This document shows positions 1 through 5,521 of a DNA stretch of 5,521 nucleotides, in pieces (position 1 is the first letter of the stretch; each line of letters begins with the position of its first letter). The notes beneath the pieces are model-generated. The model did not search any database and had not been told where the DNA came from. It saw only the letters and a program-made list of their open reading frames with translations. Where the stretch lies: contig JAOZLM010000174.1 of assembly GCA_029934815.1 (NCBI GenBank), positions 1-5,521 of the forward strand. Reading direction: 5' to 3'. Origin of the DNA: Desulfocapsa sp. Lineage in GTDB: Bacteria > Desulfobacterota > Desulfobulbia > Desulfobulbales > Desulfocapsaceae. Both the position numbers and the translations under genes were made by a program.

Positions 1-873
1 ATGCAGGCGATGATCTTAGCCGCTGGTTTTGGTACCAGACTCCTTCCCTACACAAAACTCCGCCCCAAACCTCTCTTTCCTCTGTTAAACGAGCCGTTGC
101 TTTTGCTCACCATCAAACGTTTACAGGATGCAGGTTTTGATCATATAATTGTAAATTGCCATTACCTGAAAGAACAAATTGTAGAAGCATTACAAGGGCT
201 GCAAGGGATTGTCGTTCAGGAGGAAGATACTATCCTTGGTACCGGCGGGGGCTTACGAATGGCACTGGCCAGTATGCGTGATGAACCGGTGCTTATTACT
301 AATGGCGATATTTATCACTCCATTGATTATCTGCAATTGTACAGGAGTCATAAAACAGGAAAGACACCTGTGACCATGGCCATGCACGATTATCCACGGT
401 TTAATAAAGTATTAGTGCAACAGGGTATGGTAACCAGCTTTGGTGTAGCAGAAAGTTCAGACTGTAAAGCCTTTACCGGACTTCACGTTCTTGATCCGGA
501 AATATTAAAAGATATACCGGAAGCAGGAAGCTCATGTATCATTGATCGTTACCGGCAGTTACTTACCAGTGGTGAAAAAATTCAGGCAAAAGACGTAAGC
601 GGGTGTTCCTGGACTGATATGGGAACAGTAGCAGATTACCTTGCGTTACACGGAAAGCTTTTAAAAGGTGAGGTTGAACGCTGGCAGGAGTTTACCGCCT
701 CATTTGAAGGGGCTTGTCTCTGCCAGGAAAATAGTGAGAAGGTTAGCTTTAACGATTGGGCTTGTGTGGGAAATGTATCTTTGCCGGAGAAAATACATCT
801 TCAACGCTGTGTTGTGTGGGATGGTGCTCAATTAGATGCTGGCAGAAGTTATTCTGATGTTTTACTAACTTAA
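1..873 (+). CDS. Sugar-phosphate nucleotidyltransferase (NDP-sugar pyrophosphorylase family, MurU/RfbA-like)
   Basis: This 290-residue protein should transfer a nucleotide from an NTP to a sugar 1-phosphate, making an activated sugar in the cytoplasm. The N-terminal signature is intact: LAAGFGTR at residues 6-13 followed by P16, T18 and the PKP at 22-24, which in this family bind the nucleotide phosphates. A glycine-rich GTGGG lies at 80-84. The metal and sugar region NGD has D103, with D109 following, and a second acidic site W204-T-D206-M-G208 matches the late conserved W-x-D-x-G. Residues about 250-290 look like one or two turns of a left-handed beta helix. The closest resemblance I recall is to MurNAc-1-phosphate uridylyltransferase-like proteins, often encoded beside a sugar kinase, but that neighbour would lie outside the window and the substrate cannot be read from the sequence. 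The ATG is at base 1, so no ribosome binding site is visible. An upstream extension is unlikely because the signature motif begins at residue 6. Confidence 0.9.
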   Translation: MQAMILAAGFGTRLLPYTKLRPKPLFPLLNEPLLLLTIKRLQDAGFDHIIVNCHYLKEQIVEALQGLQGIVVQEEDTILGTGGGLRMALASMRDEPVLITNGDIYHSIDYLQLYRSHKTGKTPVTMAMHDYPRFNKVLVQQGMVTSFGVAESSDCKAFTGLHVLDPEILKDIPEAGSSCIIDRYRQLLTSGEKIQAKDVSGCSWTDMGTVADYLALHGKLLKGEVERWQEFTASFEGACLCQENSEKVSFNDWACVGNVSLPEKIHLQRCVVWDGAQLDAGRSYSDVLLT

Positions 874-885
874 AATAACAGTTTT

Positions 886-1821
886 TTACCATTGCACGGT
901 GAGCTGAATTCCATAGCTGTACTCTTTCTCACTGCCTTCCCTGTCACTGTGCTTAGGATCAGCCAGTGAAAAAGTAGGTACAAGTTGCAGCTCAGTATCG
1001 CTTGAGAAAAACCTTTTTGTTAAACGTTTCAGCGGCGGTACCACATATCCAAAAGGGTCAATGACTGCCAGGGAGATTGTCCCCAGCACATGACTGCCCA
1101 GCACTTTATTGTCATTCATTTTTATCTTGTGCTCCAGCGGCAGCAGAAGTTCTCCCAGCAAACTTCCCAAAAGCGGTGTGAAAATCATATCCTGAATGGA
1201 TACCGGTTCTGCCCATGCTTCAATGCCGATCTCATAAAAAGATGATATGGCAAAAGAAAACCAGAATGATTCCAGTCTGGAATATCCGTAATGTCTGGCA
1301 TACACATAATAGGTCGAACCAAAATAGGGATGTCCGATATAGTTAATCCAGTCATCATCACTGTCCCATTCCCATGAACTTACGTTGTCGGGCCACTGAT
1401 CCAGACCGTGTTGAAAGTTGACATCGTCTTTTTCCCAATTGGAAACATCTTCGGGAAGTAAATAGATAACGCCCATTATAGTAAAAGCAGGGATCAGGAA
1501 ATAAAGTGAATCTTCGGCCAGAATGGAATATCGGCCAAATAATCCATCCTGATTTGGAGGTTCGAGCTGGTTGTAATGCTCGGCCAGATTAAACGTTTCT
1601 TCTTGCTGAGGGGAGAGAGAGATGTTTTCCGGGATTATAAAAGTGGATTCAGGAAAACTAAACGGATCTTCAGAATACCAGTCAATTCCGGCAACGTATA
1701 AAGGGTTTAATGTCTCTTCTTTATTTTCAGCTTCCAGAGCAAAAGATGAGCCACAGGGAAAAATAAAACTGAAGATAAGGATGAAGTGAATAATTCGTTG
1801 GTAGTTTTTGGAGTTTGTCAT
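886..1821 (-). CDS. Exported DUF3943 domain-containing protein
   Basis: This is a 311-residue envelope protein of unknown function. A signal peptide is evident: polar and basic residues 1-9, a hydrophobic core at about 10-22, and possible cleavage after SFA (residue 28) or after A31. It does not fit a lipobox, because residues 20-22 before C23 are I-F-P. The central part matches what I recall of DUF3943: a GHPYFGS motif at 163-169, then Y171, Y172, R176, and conserved-looking acids E197 and E201 within an aromatic stretch. Hydrophobic stretches lie at 106-122 and 212-228. Between them residues 124-158 are rich in Trp and Asp/Glu, with five tryptophans. The C-terminus reads as two amphipathic beta strands around a charged turn and ends in Q-W, like the last hairpin of an outer-membrane barrel; this is inference. 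The ATG overlaps the stop codon of the upstream dihydrouridine synthase gene as ATGA, implying translational coupling. A weak purine stretch (AGAGAAG) precedes it. Confidence 0.85.
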   Translation of the reverse strand: MTNSKNYQRIIHFILIFSFIFPCGSSFALEAENKEETLNPLYVAGIDWYSEDPFSFPESTFIIPENISLSPQQEETFNLAEHYNQLEPPNQDGLFGRYSILAEDSLYFLIPAFTIMGVIYLLPEDVSNWEKDDVNFQHGLDQWPDNVSSWEWDSDDDWINYIGHPYFGSTYYVYARHYGYSRLESFWFSFAISSFYEIGIEAWAEPVSIQDMIFTPLLGSLLGELLLPLEHKIKMNDNKVLGSHVLGTISLAVIDPFGYVVPPLKRLTKRFFSSDTELQLVPTFSLADPKHSDREGSEKEYSYGIQLTVQW

Positions 1822-2759
1822 GATGCTTCTCTAAACAGGTTTTCAATAACGTCTTGATAGTGTTGCTCGGTATTACATTTCTTTATTTTTTTCCATGTTT
1901 TCTTCTGAGGAGGGAAGGACATACTCAGGTAGCCCCAGAGCTGTTTCATGCGGCCAAGAAGGTGTGCCTGTCCTGAAAGTAACTCACGGTAACAGGAATA
2001 CAGGTCGTTGTGGAAATATTGCAACAGCCGGAGTTTGTCCTTTACCTCATTGCCGGCAATCTCACCTGCCAGAAAGGGGTTTGAAAGAACTCCCCGACCA
2101 ATCATCCATTTATTAATTTCCGGAAACTGGAGCTTGAGCGAATTAAACTCATCCAGCGTCGTAATATCACCATTATACACTATGGAGTGCTTGCTTGCTT
2201 TCAGGCACCTGGCAAAGCTCTTCTTGTCGGATATTCCCTTGTATAGCTGTTTTCCTAAGCGTCCATGGATAATAATTTCAGAAAGTGGATAGCTATCCAG
2301 GCTTGGCAGAAGAGCAAGTAACTCATCCGGGCTTTCAAGTCCCAACCGGGTTTTTATGGAGAGTTGCAGGGGGAGTTTCGGCATCACCCGATCAAGAAAT
2401 AAGAGGATTTCATCCGGATAAGGTAATAATCCGGATCCTCGTTTTTTCCTGGTTACCATGGGTGCCGGACAACCAAGATTCCAGTTGATCTCTTTGTAGC
2501 CTAAATCGTGTAAACGATGAGCCAGAAAAAGAAAATCATCCGCATCCGTATGCAGGAGCTGGGGTGTTACAGGAAGGCTTCTGTTTGCTTCCGGTAAAAG
2601 ATCTTTTAACTGCTTGGGCTGATATTGAGAGCTGCGCTGGGGGTTGATAAACGGAGCCAGTGCACTATCAAATCCCGGGAAATACTTATTGAAAAGAGTG
2701 CGGAAATGACAGTCAGTAACACCCCGAATGGGTGCAAGAATAAGTGTAGGCGCTGGCAT
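1818..2759 (-). CDS. tRNA-dihydrouridine synthase (Dus family)
   Basis: This is a 313-residue FMN-dependent enzyme that reduces specific uridines in tRNA to dihydrouridine using NAD(P)H. Family marks appear in the expected order on a TIM barrel: LAPIRGVTD at residues 8-16 (FMN phosphate and pyrimidine contact), Q67, then NLGCP at 94-98 with catalytic C97 and the following V102/G108 spacing, K136 in IKTRLG, H165 in IIIHGR, NGD at 196-198, and the phosphate-binding GRG at 221-223. Residues from about 240 form the helical tRNA-binding domain, with GRMKQLWGYLS typical of the family. The length is normal. Which uridine it modifies (a DusA-, DusB- or DusC-type site) cannot be decided; the K-K-R run after the catalytic cysteine is unlike E. 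coli DusC. The gene starts 4 bp after the stop codon of the thioredoxin-like gene and overlaps the next gene by 4 bp, so it is the middle gene of a probable operon. No clear Shine-Dalgarno precedes its ATG, which suggests reinitiation from the upstream gene. Confidence 0.93.
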   Translation of the reverse strand: MPAPTLILAPIRGVTDCHFRTLFNKYFPGFDSALAPFINPQRSSQYQPKQLKDLLPEANRSLPVTPQLLHTDADDFLFLAHRLHDLGYKEINWNLGCPAPMVTRKKRGSGLLPYPDEILLFLDRVMPKLPLQLSIKTRLGLESPDELLALLPSLDSYPLSEIIIHGRLGKQLYKGISDKKSFARCLKASKHSIVYNGDITTLDEFNSLKLQFPEINKWMIGRGVLSNPFLAGEIAGNEVKDKLRLLQYFHNDLYSCYRELLSGQAHLLGRMKQLWGYLSMSFPPQKKTWKKIKKCNTEQHYQDVIENLFREAS

Positions 2760-2763
2760 TGTG

Positions 2764-3252
2764 TTATTTTTCGGCAGCAGCGAGCAGCCATTCGGTTAAT
2801 TGCACGGGTGTCGGGTGGATTCCGGATATTTTTACCTGTCCGTTAATCATCAGTGCCGGTGTTGCCAATATCCCGTGTCTGCCAATTTCGTCTGGATCAT
2901 GAACCATATCAATATCTGCAGCCACATTGGCTTTCATCATGGCATCGATCACTGCATCTCTCAGACTATTGCAGGTGATACAGCCTGTACCAAATATGCG
3001 GATGACCAGGTCTTCGTCTTCTTCCGTTTCCATGCCTTGCAGCTTTTTGTATTCCCGCAGTAGTGCTGTTTTGTATTTATCTGCCATGCCTGCAGGGATG
3101 TAGTTTTTGGCCTTAACAGTTTTAAACAGATATTCGGGAGCATCAATAATGCTCATTTTGTCAGCAAGTGCCTTGTTAAGAGCAATGTCCAGACCGATTA
3201 AACCTATACTGGCTTTACCGATTTTCAACATGCGCTGGGTTGGAGTGTCCAT
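2764..3252 (-). CDS. Thioredoxin-fold redox protein with CITC active site and uncharacterised N-terminal domain
   Basis: This protein has 162 residues from the chosen ATG. The C-terminal half (about residues 80-162) is a small thioredoxin/glutaredoxin-like fold of the redox-active disulfide protein type (thioredoxin_3-like). It begins LVIRIFGTGCITC, with the redox pair C91 and C94 encoded at 2971-2982, and later has ATPALMING, whose proline should be the cis-proline facing the active site. It has no signal peptide, so it is probably cytoplasmic. The N-terminal half (about 8-75) contains KIGKASIGLIGLD and NYIPAGMADKYKTALLREY. I do not recognise it as a characterised domain, although I recall similar two-part proteins in sulfate-reducing bacteria. 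Start choice: an in-frame GTG at 3309 would add 19 polar residues, and another ATG at 3231 would remove seven. None has a clear Shine-Dalgarno. The middle ATG was preferred because the extension looks non-conserved and because a possible minus-strand -10 overlaps the GTG. It is the first gene of a three-gene minus-strand cluster. Target protein and physiological role are unknown. Confidence 0.85.
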   Translation of the reverse strand: MDTPTQRMLKIGKASIGLIGLDIALNKALADKMSIIDAPEYLFKTVKAKNYIPAGMADKYKTALLREYKKLQGMETEEDEDLVIRIFGTGCITCNSLRDAVIDAMMKANVAADIDMVHDPDEIGRHGILATPALMINGQVKISGIHPTPVQLTEWLLAAAEK

Positions 3253-3307
3253 GAAATAGCGTTTTGTGGTTTTGGATTTGGATGGTAAGGTGTAACAGTC
3301 GGTGACC

Positions 3308-3315
3308 ACTATAAT
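3308..3315. promoter_or_regulatory. Overlapping divergent -10-like elements
   Basis: On the plus strand a perfect TATAAT occupies 3310-3315, 31 bp before the ATG of the tRNA nucleotidyltransferase gene. On the minus strand TATAGT (five of six consensus bases) occupies 3313-3308 and faces the thioredoxin-like gene. Expected start sites would be near 3322 (plus) and 3301 (minus), giving leaders of roughly 25 and 50 nt. No convincing -35 hexamer is present at 16-18 bp on either strand, so strength and use are uncertain. Confidence 0.4.
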
Positions 3316-3340
3316 GCAGGTGCTCTGAAAAGAAAAGAAT

Positions 3341-3346
3341 AAGAGA
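3341..3346 (+). promoter_or_regulatory. Weak ribosome binding site bearing on start choice
   Basis: The purine hexamer AAGAGA is a partial Shine-Dalgarno match. It abuts the first ATG at 3347 but lies 6 nt before a second in-frame ATG at 3353, which is the better spacing. The true start of the downstream protein may therefore be the second ATG, two residues shorter. Confidence 0.35.
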
Positions 3347-4849
3347 ATGAAAATGATTCACAAAAATTTTGAAGTTTTACGAGAGCACAGAACTGATTAT
3401 CCTCCTCTCCTTTTTACGGCTCTTGAACGTGTCTCTGTAACTCTTGCAAGAGAAATGTTTCTGGTAGGCGGGACAGTGCGTGACTGGTTACTACAGATCT
3501 TTCCCAACGATCTTGATTTTACAGTGGATTGTGACGCTGTGCGTTGCTGTCGTGCATTAATCCATGAGCTGGATGGAGGGACTTTTGTGCCTCTTGGAGC
3601 AGCTGAAGAAGATGCCGGGCGTGTGGTGTGGAAAGGCTTGACCATCGATTTTTCAAGGTTTCGTGAAGGCGCAACGACCATTGAAGAAGATTTACGTTTA
3701 CGGGATTTTACCTTAAACAGCATGGGAATCAGTTTAGCATCTTTTCTGGATGAGACAAAAAAACTTACACTTATTGACCCGTTAAAAGGTTTGAACGATC
3801 TTCAAAACGGAATTCTTCGGGCATGCCCTAATGCTTTTACCAGTGACCCGTTGCGGATGCTTCGTGGCTACAGGTTGTGGGCACGGTTTGGTTTTGTTTG
3901 CGAACCTGAAACGCTTGCAGCAATACAAACAAATACTGCTCTGTTGTCAAAGGTTTCAACAGAACGAGTAAGCTACGAAATGGATCTTATTATGGCTTCA
4001 AACAGAAGCCATGAAGTGATTGCTGCAATGGCTGAGTCCACGCTTCTTTTTCAGGTAATTACGGAACTTTCTGATGGAGTGGGCTTGAGTCAGCCCGAAT
4101 CTCACCATCTGGATGTTTTTGGCCACAGCCTGTCGGCTCTTGAGAATATGGAGAAAATCCTGGAGAACCCTGCAGCATACTATCCGGAATGTGCCGAACT
4201 GTTTACAGAATACTTGTCACAACCTTCCATCACAGAAATTCTTAAATGGGGAGCACTTCTCCATGATCTGGGCAAACCTGTAACCCGAAAAATCCGGGAA
4301 GAAAAAGGCGGTCGTATAACCTTTTATAATCATGATGAAGTGGGACGCAAACTTGTACAAAAACTAGGTCGCAGATTGCGCTGGTCAAATGAAAAGCGGG
4401 AACGTGTTGCAGCTCTTACAGGTATGCACATGCACCCTTTTCATCTTTGCAATGTCCGTCGTAAACAGGGGCTCAGTAAAAAAGCGTGTCTTAAGCTGGC
4501 TAAACGGGCAGGGGAAGATTTGATCGGGCTGTTTTTACTTTCCATGGCCGACTCCCTTGCCGGAAAAGGGACTACAAAGCCGGAAGCCATGGAGGAAGAG
4601 CTAAGTGAGTTGCTTTGTGAAGTCCTGGAAACATATACAAAAGATATAGAACCAGCCCTGTCTGGTCCTCGTTTGCTGACTGGAAAAGATCTTATCGAGA
4701 GCTTCGCGTTACAACCCGGACCTTTCTTTTCACAACTGCTGGAAGCGTTACAGGAAGCGCAGGTAGAAGGCGAGGTAAGCACGCATGAAGAAGCATTGCA
4801 ATGGGTCGGTGCCAGATTGGACGCTGACGATGGCCATGAGTCACCTTAA
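3347..4849 (+). CDS. Class II tRNA nucleotidyltransferase (CCA-adding type) with HD phosphohydrolase domain
   Basis: This 500-residue enzyme is predicted to add or repair the 3'-terminal CCA (or part of it) on tRNA. The polymerase-beta-type head is clear: GGTVRD at 41-46, the metal pair D55 and D57 in DLDF, third carboxylate D101, and LRDFTLNSM at 118-126 (family usually RRDFT-N-M). DPLRMLRGYRL at 167-177 is the nucleotide-template region (family usually EDxxR; here S166-D167-P-L-R170), and SxERVxxE at 204-211 is the neck motif. An HD domain follows: H260, H306-D307 in LLHDLGKP, H329, H361, H363 and D402, a complete metal-ligand set, as in E. coli Cca, which has 2'-phosphodiesterase and phosphatase activities. 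The tail from about 445 (LLTGKDLI, PGPFF, EAQVEGE) is the extra C-terminal module seen in longer bacterial members. CCA-adding, A-adding and poly(A) polymerase activities cannot be separated by eye, so no symbol is given. An in-frame ATG at 3353 is an equally good start. The gene diverges from the minus-strand cluster. Confidence 0.92.
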   Translation: MKMIHKNFEVLREHRTDYPPLLFTALERVSVTLAREMFLVGGTVRDWLLQIFPNDLDFTVDCDAVRCCRALIHELDGGTFVPLGAAEEDAGRVVWKGLTIDFSRFREGATTIEEDLRLRDFTLNSMGISLASFLDETKKLTLIDPLKGLNDLQNGILRACPNAFTSDPLRMLRGYRLWARFGFVCEPETLAAIQTNTALLSKVSTERVSYEMDLIMASNRSHEVIAAMAESTLLFQVITELSDGVGLSQPESHHLDVFGHSLSALENMEKILENPAAYYPECAELFTEYLSQPSITEILKWGALLHDLGKPVTRKIREEKGGRITFYNHDEVGRKLVQKLGRRLRWSNEKRERVAALTGMHMHPFHLCNVRRKQGLSKKACLKLAKRAGEDLIGLFLLSMADSLAGKGTTKPEAMEEELSELLCEVLETYTKDIEPALSGPRLLTGKDLIESFALQPGPFFSQLLEALQEAQVEGEVSTHEEALQWVGARLDADDGHESP

Positions 4850-4868
4850 GTTAACCCCCTTTTCATTC

Positions 4869-4897
4869 TTGTCAAAGAGTAGCAAATACGCTAAAAC
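4869..4897 (+). promoter_or_regulatory. Candidate sigma70 promoter upstream of rlmE
   Basis: TTGTCA at 4869-4874 (five of six consensus bases) is followed after 17 bp by TAAAAC at 4892-4897 (four of six). Transcription would begin near 4904, leaving a leader of about 43 nt. It sits in the only sizeable gap on the plus strand (4850-4946), which would let rlmE be expressed independently of the nucleotidyltransferase gene. I see no convincing terminator in the gap, so read-through remains possible. Confidence 0.4.
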
Positions 4898-4946
4898 AGT
4901 GGGGGAAACCGGTGCTCTATTTTCTCCTCAGATATTTTGAATTATA

Positions 4947-5521
4947 ATGCGAACAATAAAAGACTTTTATTATAAAAAAGCCAAGAAGGATAAATATCCG
5001 GCACGCTCTGTGTATAAGCTTGAAGAGGCGTTAAATAAACATAAGTTTATCAAGCGTGGTGATTCTGTGCTTGATCTTGGCTGTTGTCCGGGAAGCTGGT
5101 CTTTATATGCCTCTGAAGTCGTGGGTGAGAAGGGGATTGTGGTTGGTGCTGATGTACAGGAAGTGACGGCAACACCTCGACCCGGCGGTTCAGAAATTAT
5201 CTGGCTCAGACAGAATATTATGAAACCCGAATTCCTGGAAGAAGTTCGTAAAATACGACCTTCTTTTAAGGTGCTTATCTCAGACCTTGCACCTCGCACT
5301 ACAGGAAATCGCTGGACTGATCATCAAAAATCCATGCGTCTTATTCGTGAGACTCTGGCTCTTGCCGGAAAATTGCTGAACCGCAATGGTCACTTTTACT
5401 GCAAGGCGTTTCAGGGTGAAGACTTTCCTGAATTTGTGAAAGAAGTAAAAGAGAAATTTACTAAAGTTAAAATAATTAAACCCAAAAGTTCCAGAGTTGA
5501 AAGCCGTGAGGTTTTTGTGCT
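4947..5521 (+). CDS. rlmE: 23S rRNA (uridine-2'-O)-methyltransferase RlmE (FtsJ/RrmJ), cut by the window end
   Basis: This is an open frame of 191 complete codons running off the right edge without a stop. RlmE uses S-adenosylmethionine to methylate the 2'-hydroxyl of U2552 (E. coli numbering) in the A loop of 23S rRNA, a late step of large-subunit assembly. The K-D-K-E catalytic tetrad is complete: K24 in ARSVYKL, D113 in SDLAP, K153 in YCKAFQG, and E188 in SREVFV. The SAM-binding loop is DLGCCPGSWS at 43-52, with the strand-end acid D69 in GADVQ. E. coli RlmE has 209 residues, and the last motif (SRxxSREVY, near the C-terminus) is already reached, so only a few residues are missing. The ATG at 4947 puts ARSVYKL at the usual distance from the N-terminus for short-headed homologues. 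No Shine-Dalgarno precedes it; the upstream TATTTTGAATTATA is AT-rich. In many bacteria rlmE neighbours ftsH or other RNA-maturation genes; here it follows a tRNA nucleotidyltransferase gene. Confidence 0.95.
   Translation, partial: MRTIKDFYYKKAKKDKYPARSVYKLEEALNKHKFIKRGDSVLDLGCCPGSWSLYASEVVGEKGIVVGADVQEVTATPRPGGSEIIWLRQNIMKPEFLEEVRKIRPSFKVLISDLAPRTTGNRWTDHQKSMRLIRETLALAGKLLNRNGHFYCKAFQGEDFPEFVKEVKEKFTKVKIIKPKSSRVESREVFV

Noticed and set aside
848..887. Possible intrinsic terminator between the convergent genes: GTTATT (848-853) and AATAAC (874-879), followed by AG and six T.
   Set aside because: The stem is six AT-rich pairs with a 20-nt loop and competes with an alternative AAGTTA/TAACTT pairing (846-851 with 866-871). 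It is too weak to call.
1895..2488. Three plus-strand open frames of 67-94 codons opposite the dihydrouridine synthase gene.
   Set aside because: They overlap each other and lie antisense to conserved Dus motifs. Their composition is shadow-like and no domain is visible.
3253..3309. Nineteen-codon GTG-initiated extension of the thioredoxin-like protein.
   Set aside because: It is a polar stretch without a recognisable motif, GTG is a weaker start, and the codon overlaps a minus-strand -10-like hexamer. It is kept as an alternative but not preferred.
4441..4782. Open frame of 113 codons on the minus strand inside the tRNA nucleotidyltransferase gene.
   Set aside because: It is a serine-rich, low-complexity translation typical of an antisense shadow, opposite well-supported HD-domain and C-terminal coding sequence.
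4855..4905. CCCCC and GGGGG runs at the two ends of a 51 bp stretch after the tRNA nucleotidyltransferase gene.
   Set aside because: Only five pairs form, the loop is 41 nt, the flanking bases do not extend the stem, and no T tract follows, so it is not a credible terminator or riboswitch.
4943..4948. Perfect TATAAT overlapping the rlmE start codon.
   Set aside because: A start site there would fall inside the gene, and no -35 sequence lies 16-18 bp upstream. The chance frequency of this hexamer in AT-rich DNA is high.
4970..5299. Open frame of 109 codons on the minus strand opposite rlmE.
   Set aside because: It is antisense to the catalytic core of a clearly conserved methyltransferase and has no recognisable motif.

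Overview
The window looks like ordinary chromosomal housekeeping DNA from a Gram-negative bacterium of moderate GC content (about 45% by eye). Family resemblance of the tRNA nucleotidyltransferase, the dihydrouridine synthase and the thioredoxin-like protein suggests a Desulfobacterota-type (sulfate-reducer-like) organism. That placement is an inference from recalled family patterns, not a search result. Coding density is high, and I see no mobile element, CRISPR array, tRNA, rRNA or phage signature.

Layout from left to right. (1) A plus-strand sugar-phosphate nucleotidyltransferase (1-873) starts at the first base of the window and converges on a three-gene minus-strand cluster, with only 12 bp between the stop codons. 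(2) The minus-strand cluster is transcribed from about 3300 down to 886. It encodes a thioredoxin-fold protein with a CITC active site and an unfamiliar N-terminal domain, then a tRNA-dihydrouridine synthase 4 bp later, then an exported DUF3943 protein whose ATG overlaps the synthase stop codon by 4 bp. (3) Divergent from it on the plus strand is a 500-residue class II tRNA nucleotidyltransferase (CCA-adding type) with an HD domain (3347-4849). Overlapping -10-like hexamers on the two strands lie in the short divergent region. (4) After a 97 bp gap holding a plausible sigma70 promoter comes rlmE (23S rRNA 2'-O-ribose methyltransferase), which runs off the right edge a few codons before its expected end.

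Three of the six genes act on structural RNA: dihydrouridine formation in tRNA, 3'-CCA synthesis or repair, and 23S rRNA 2'-O-methylation. The others (nucleotide-sugar synthesis, a redox protein, an envelope protein) have no evident pathway link to these or to each other. I did not find a convincing novel multi-gene system. The most interesting leads are the uncharacterised N-terminal domain of the thioredoxin-like protein, the outer-membrane-like C-terminus of the DUF3943 protein and its translational coupling to a tRNA-modification gene, the possible bidirectional promoter near 3310, and motif deviations in the nucleotidyltransferase.
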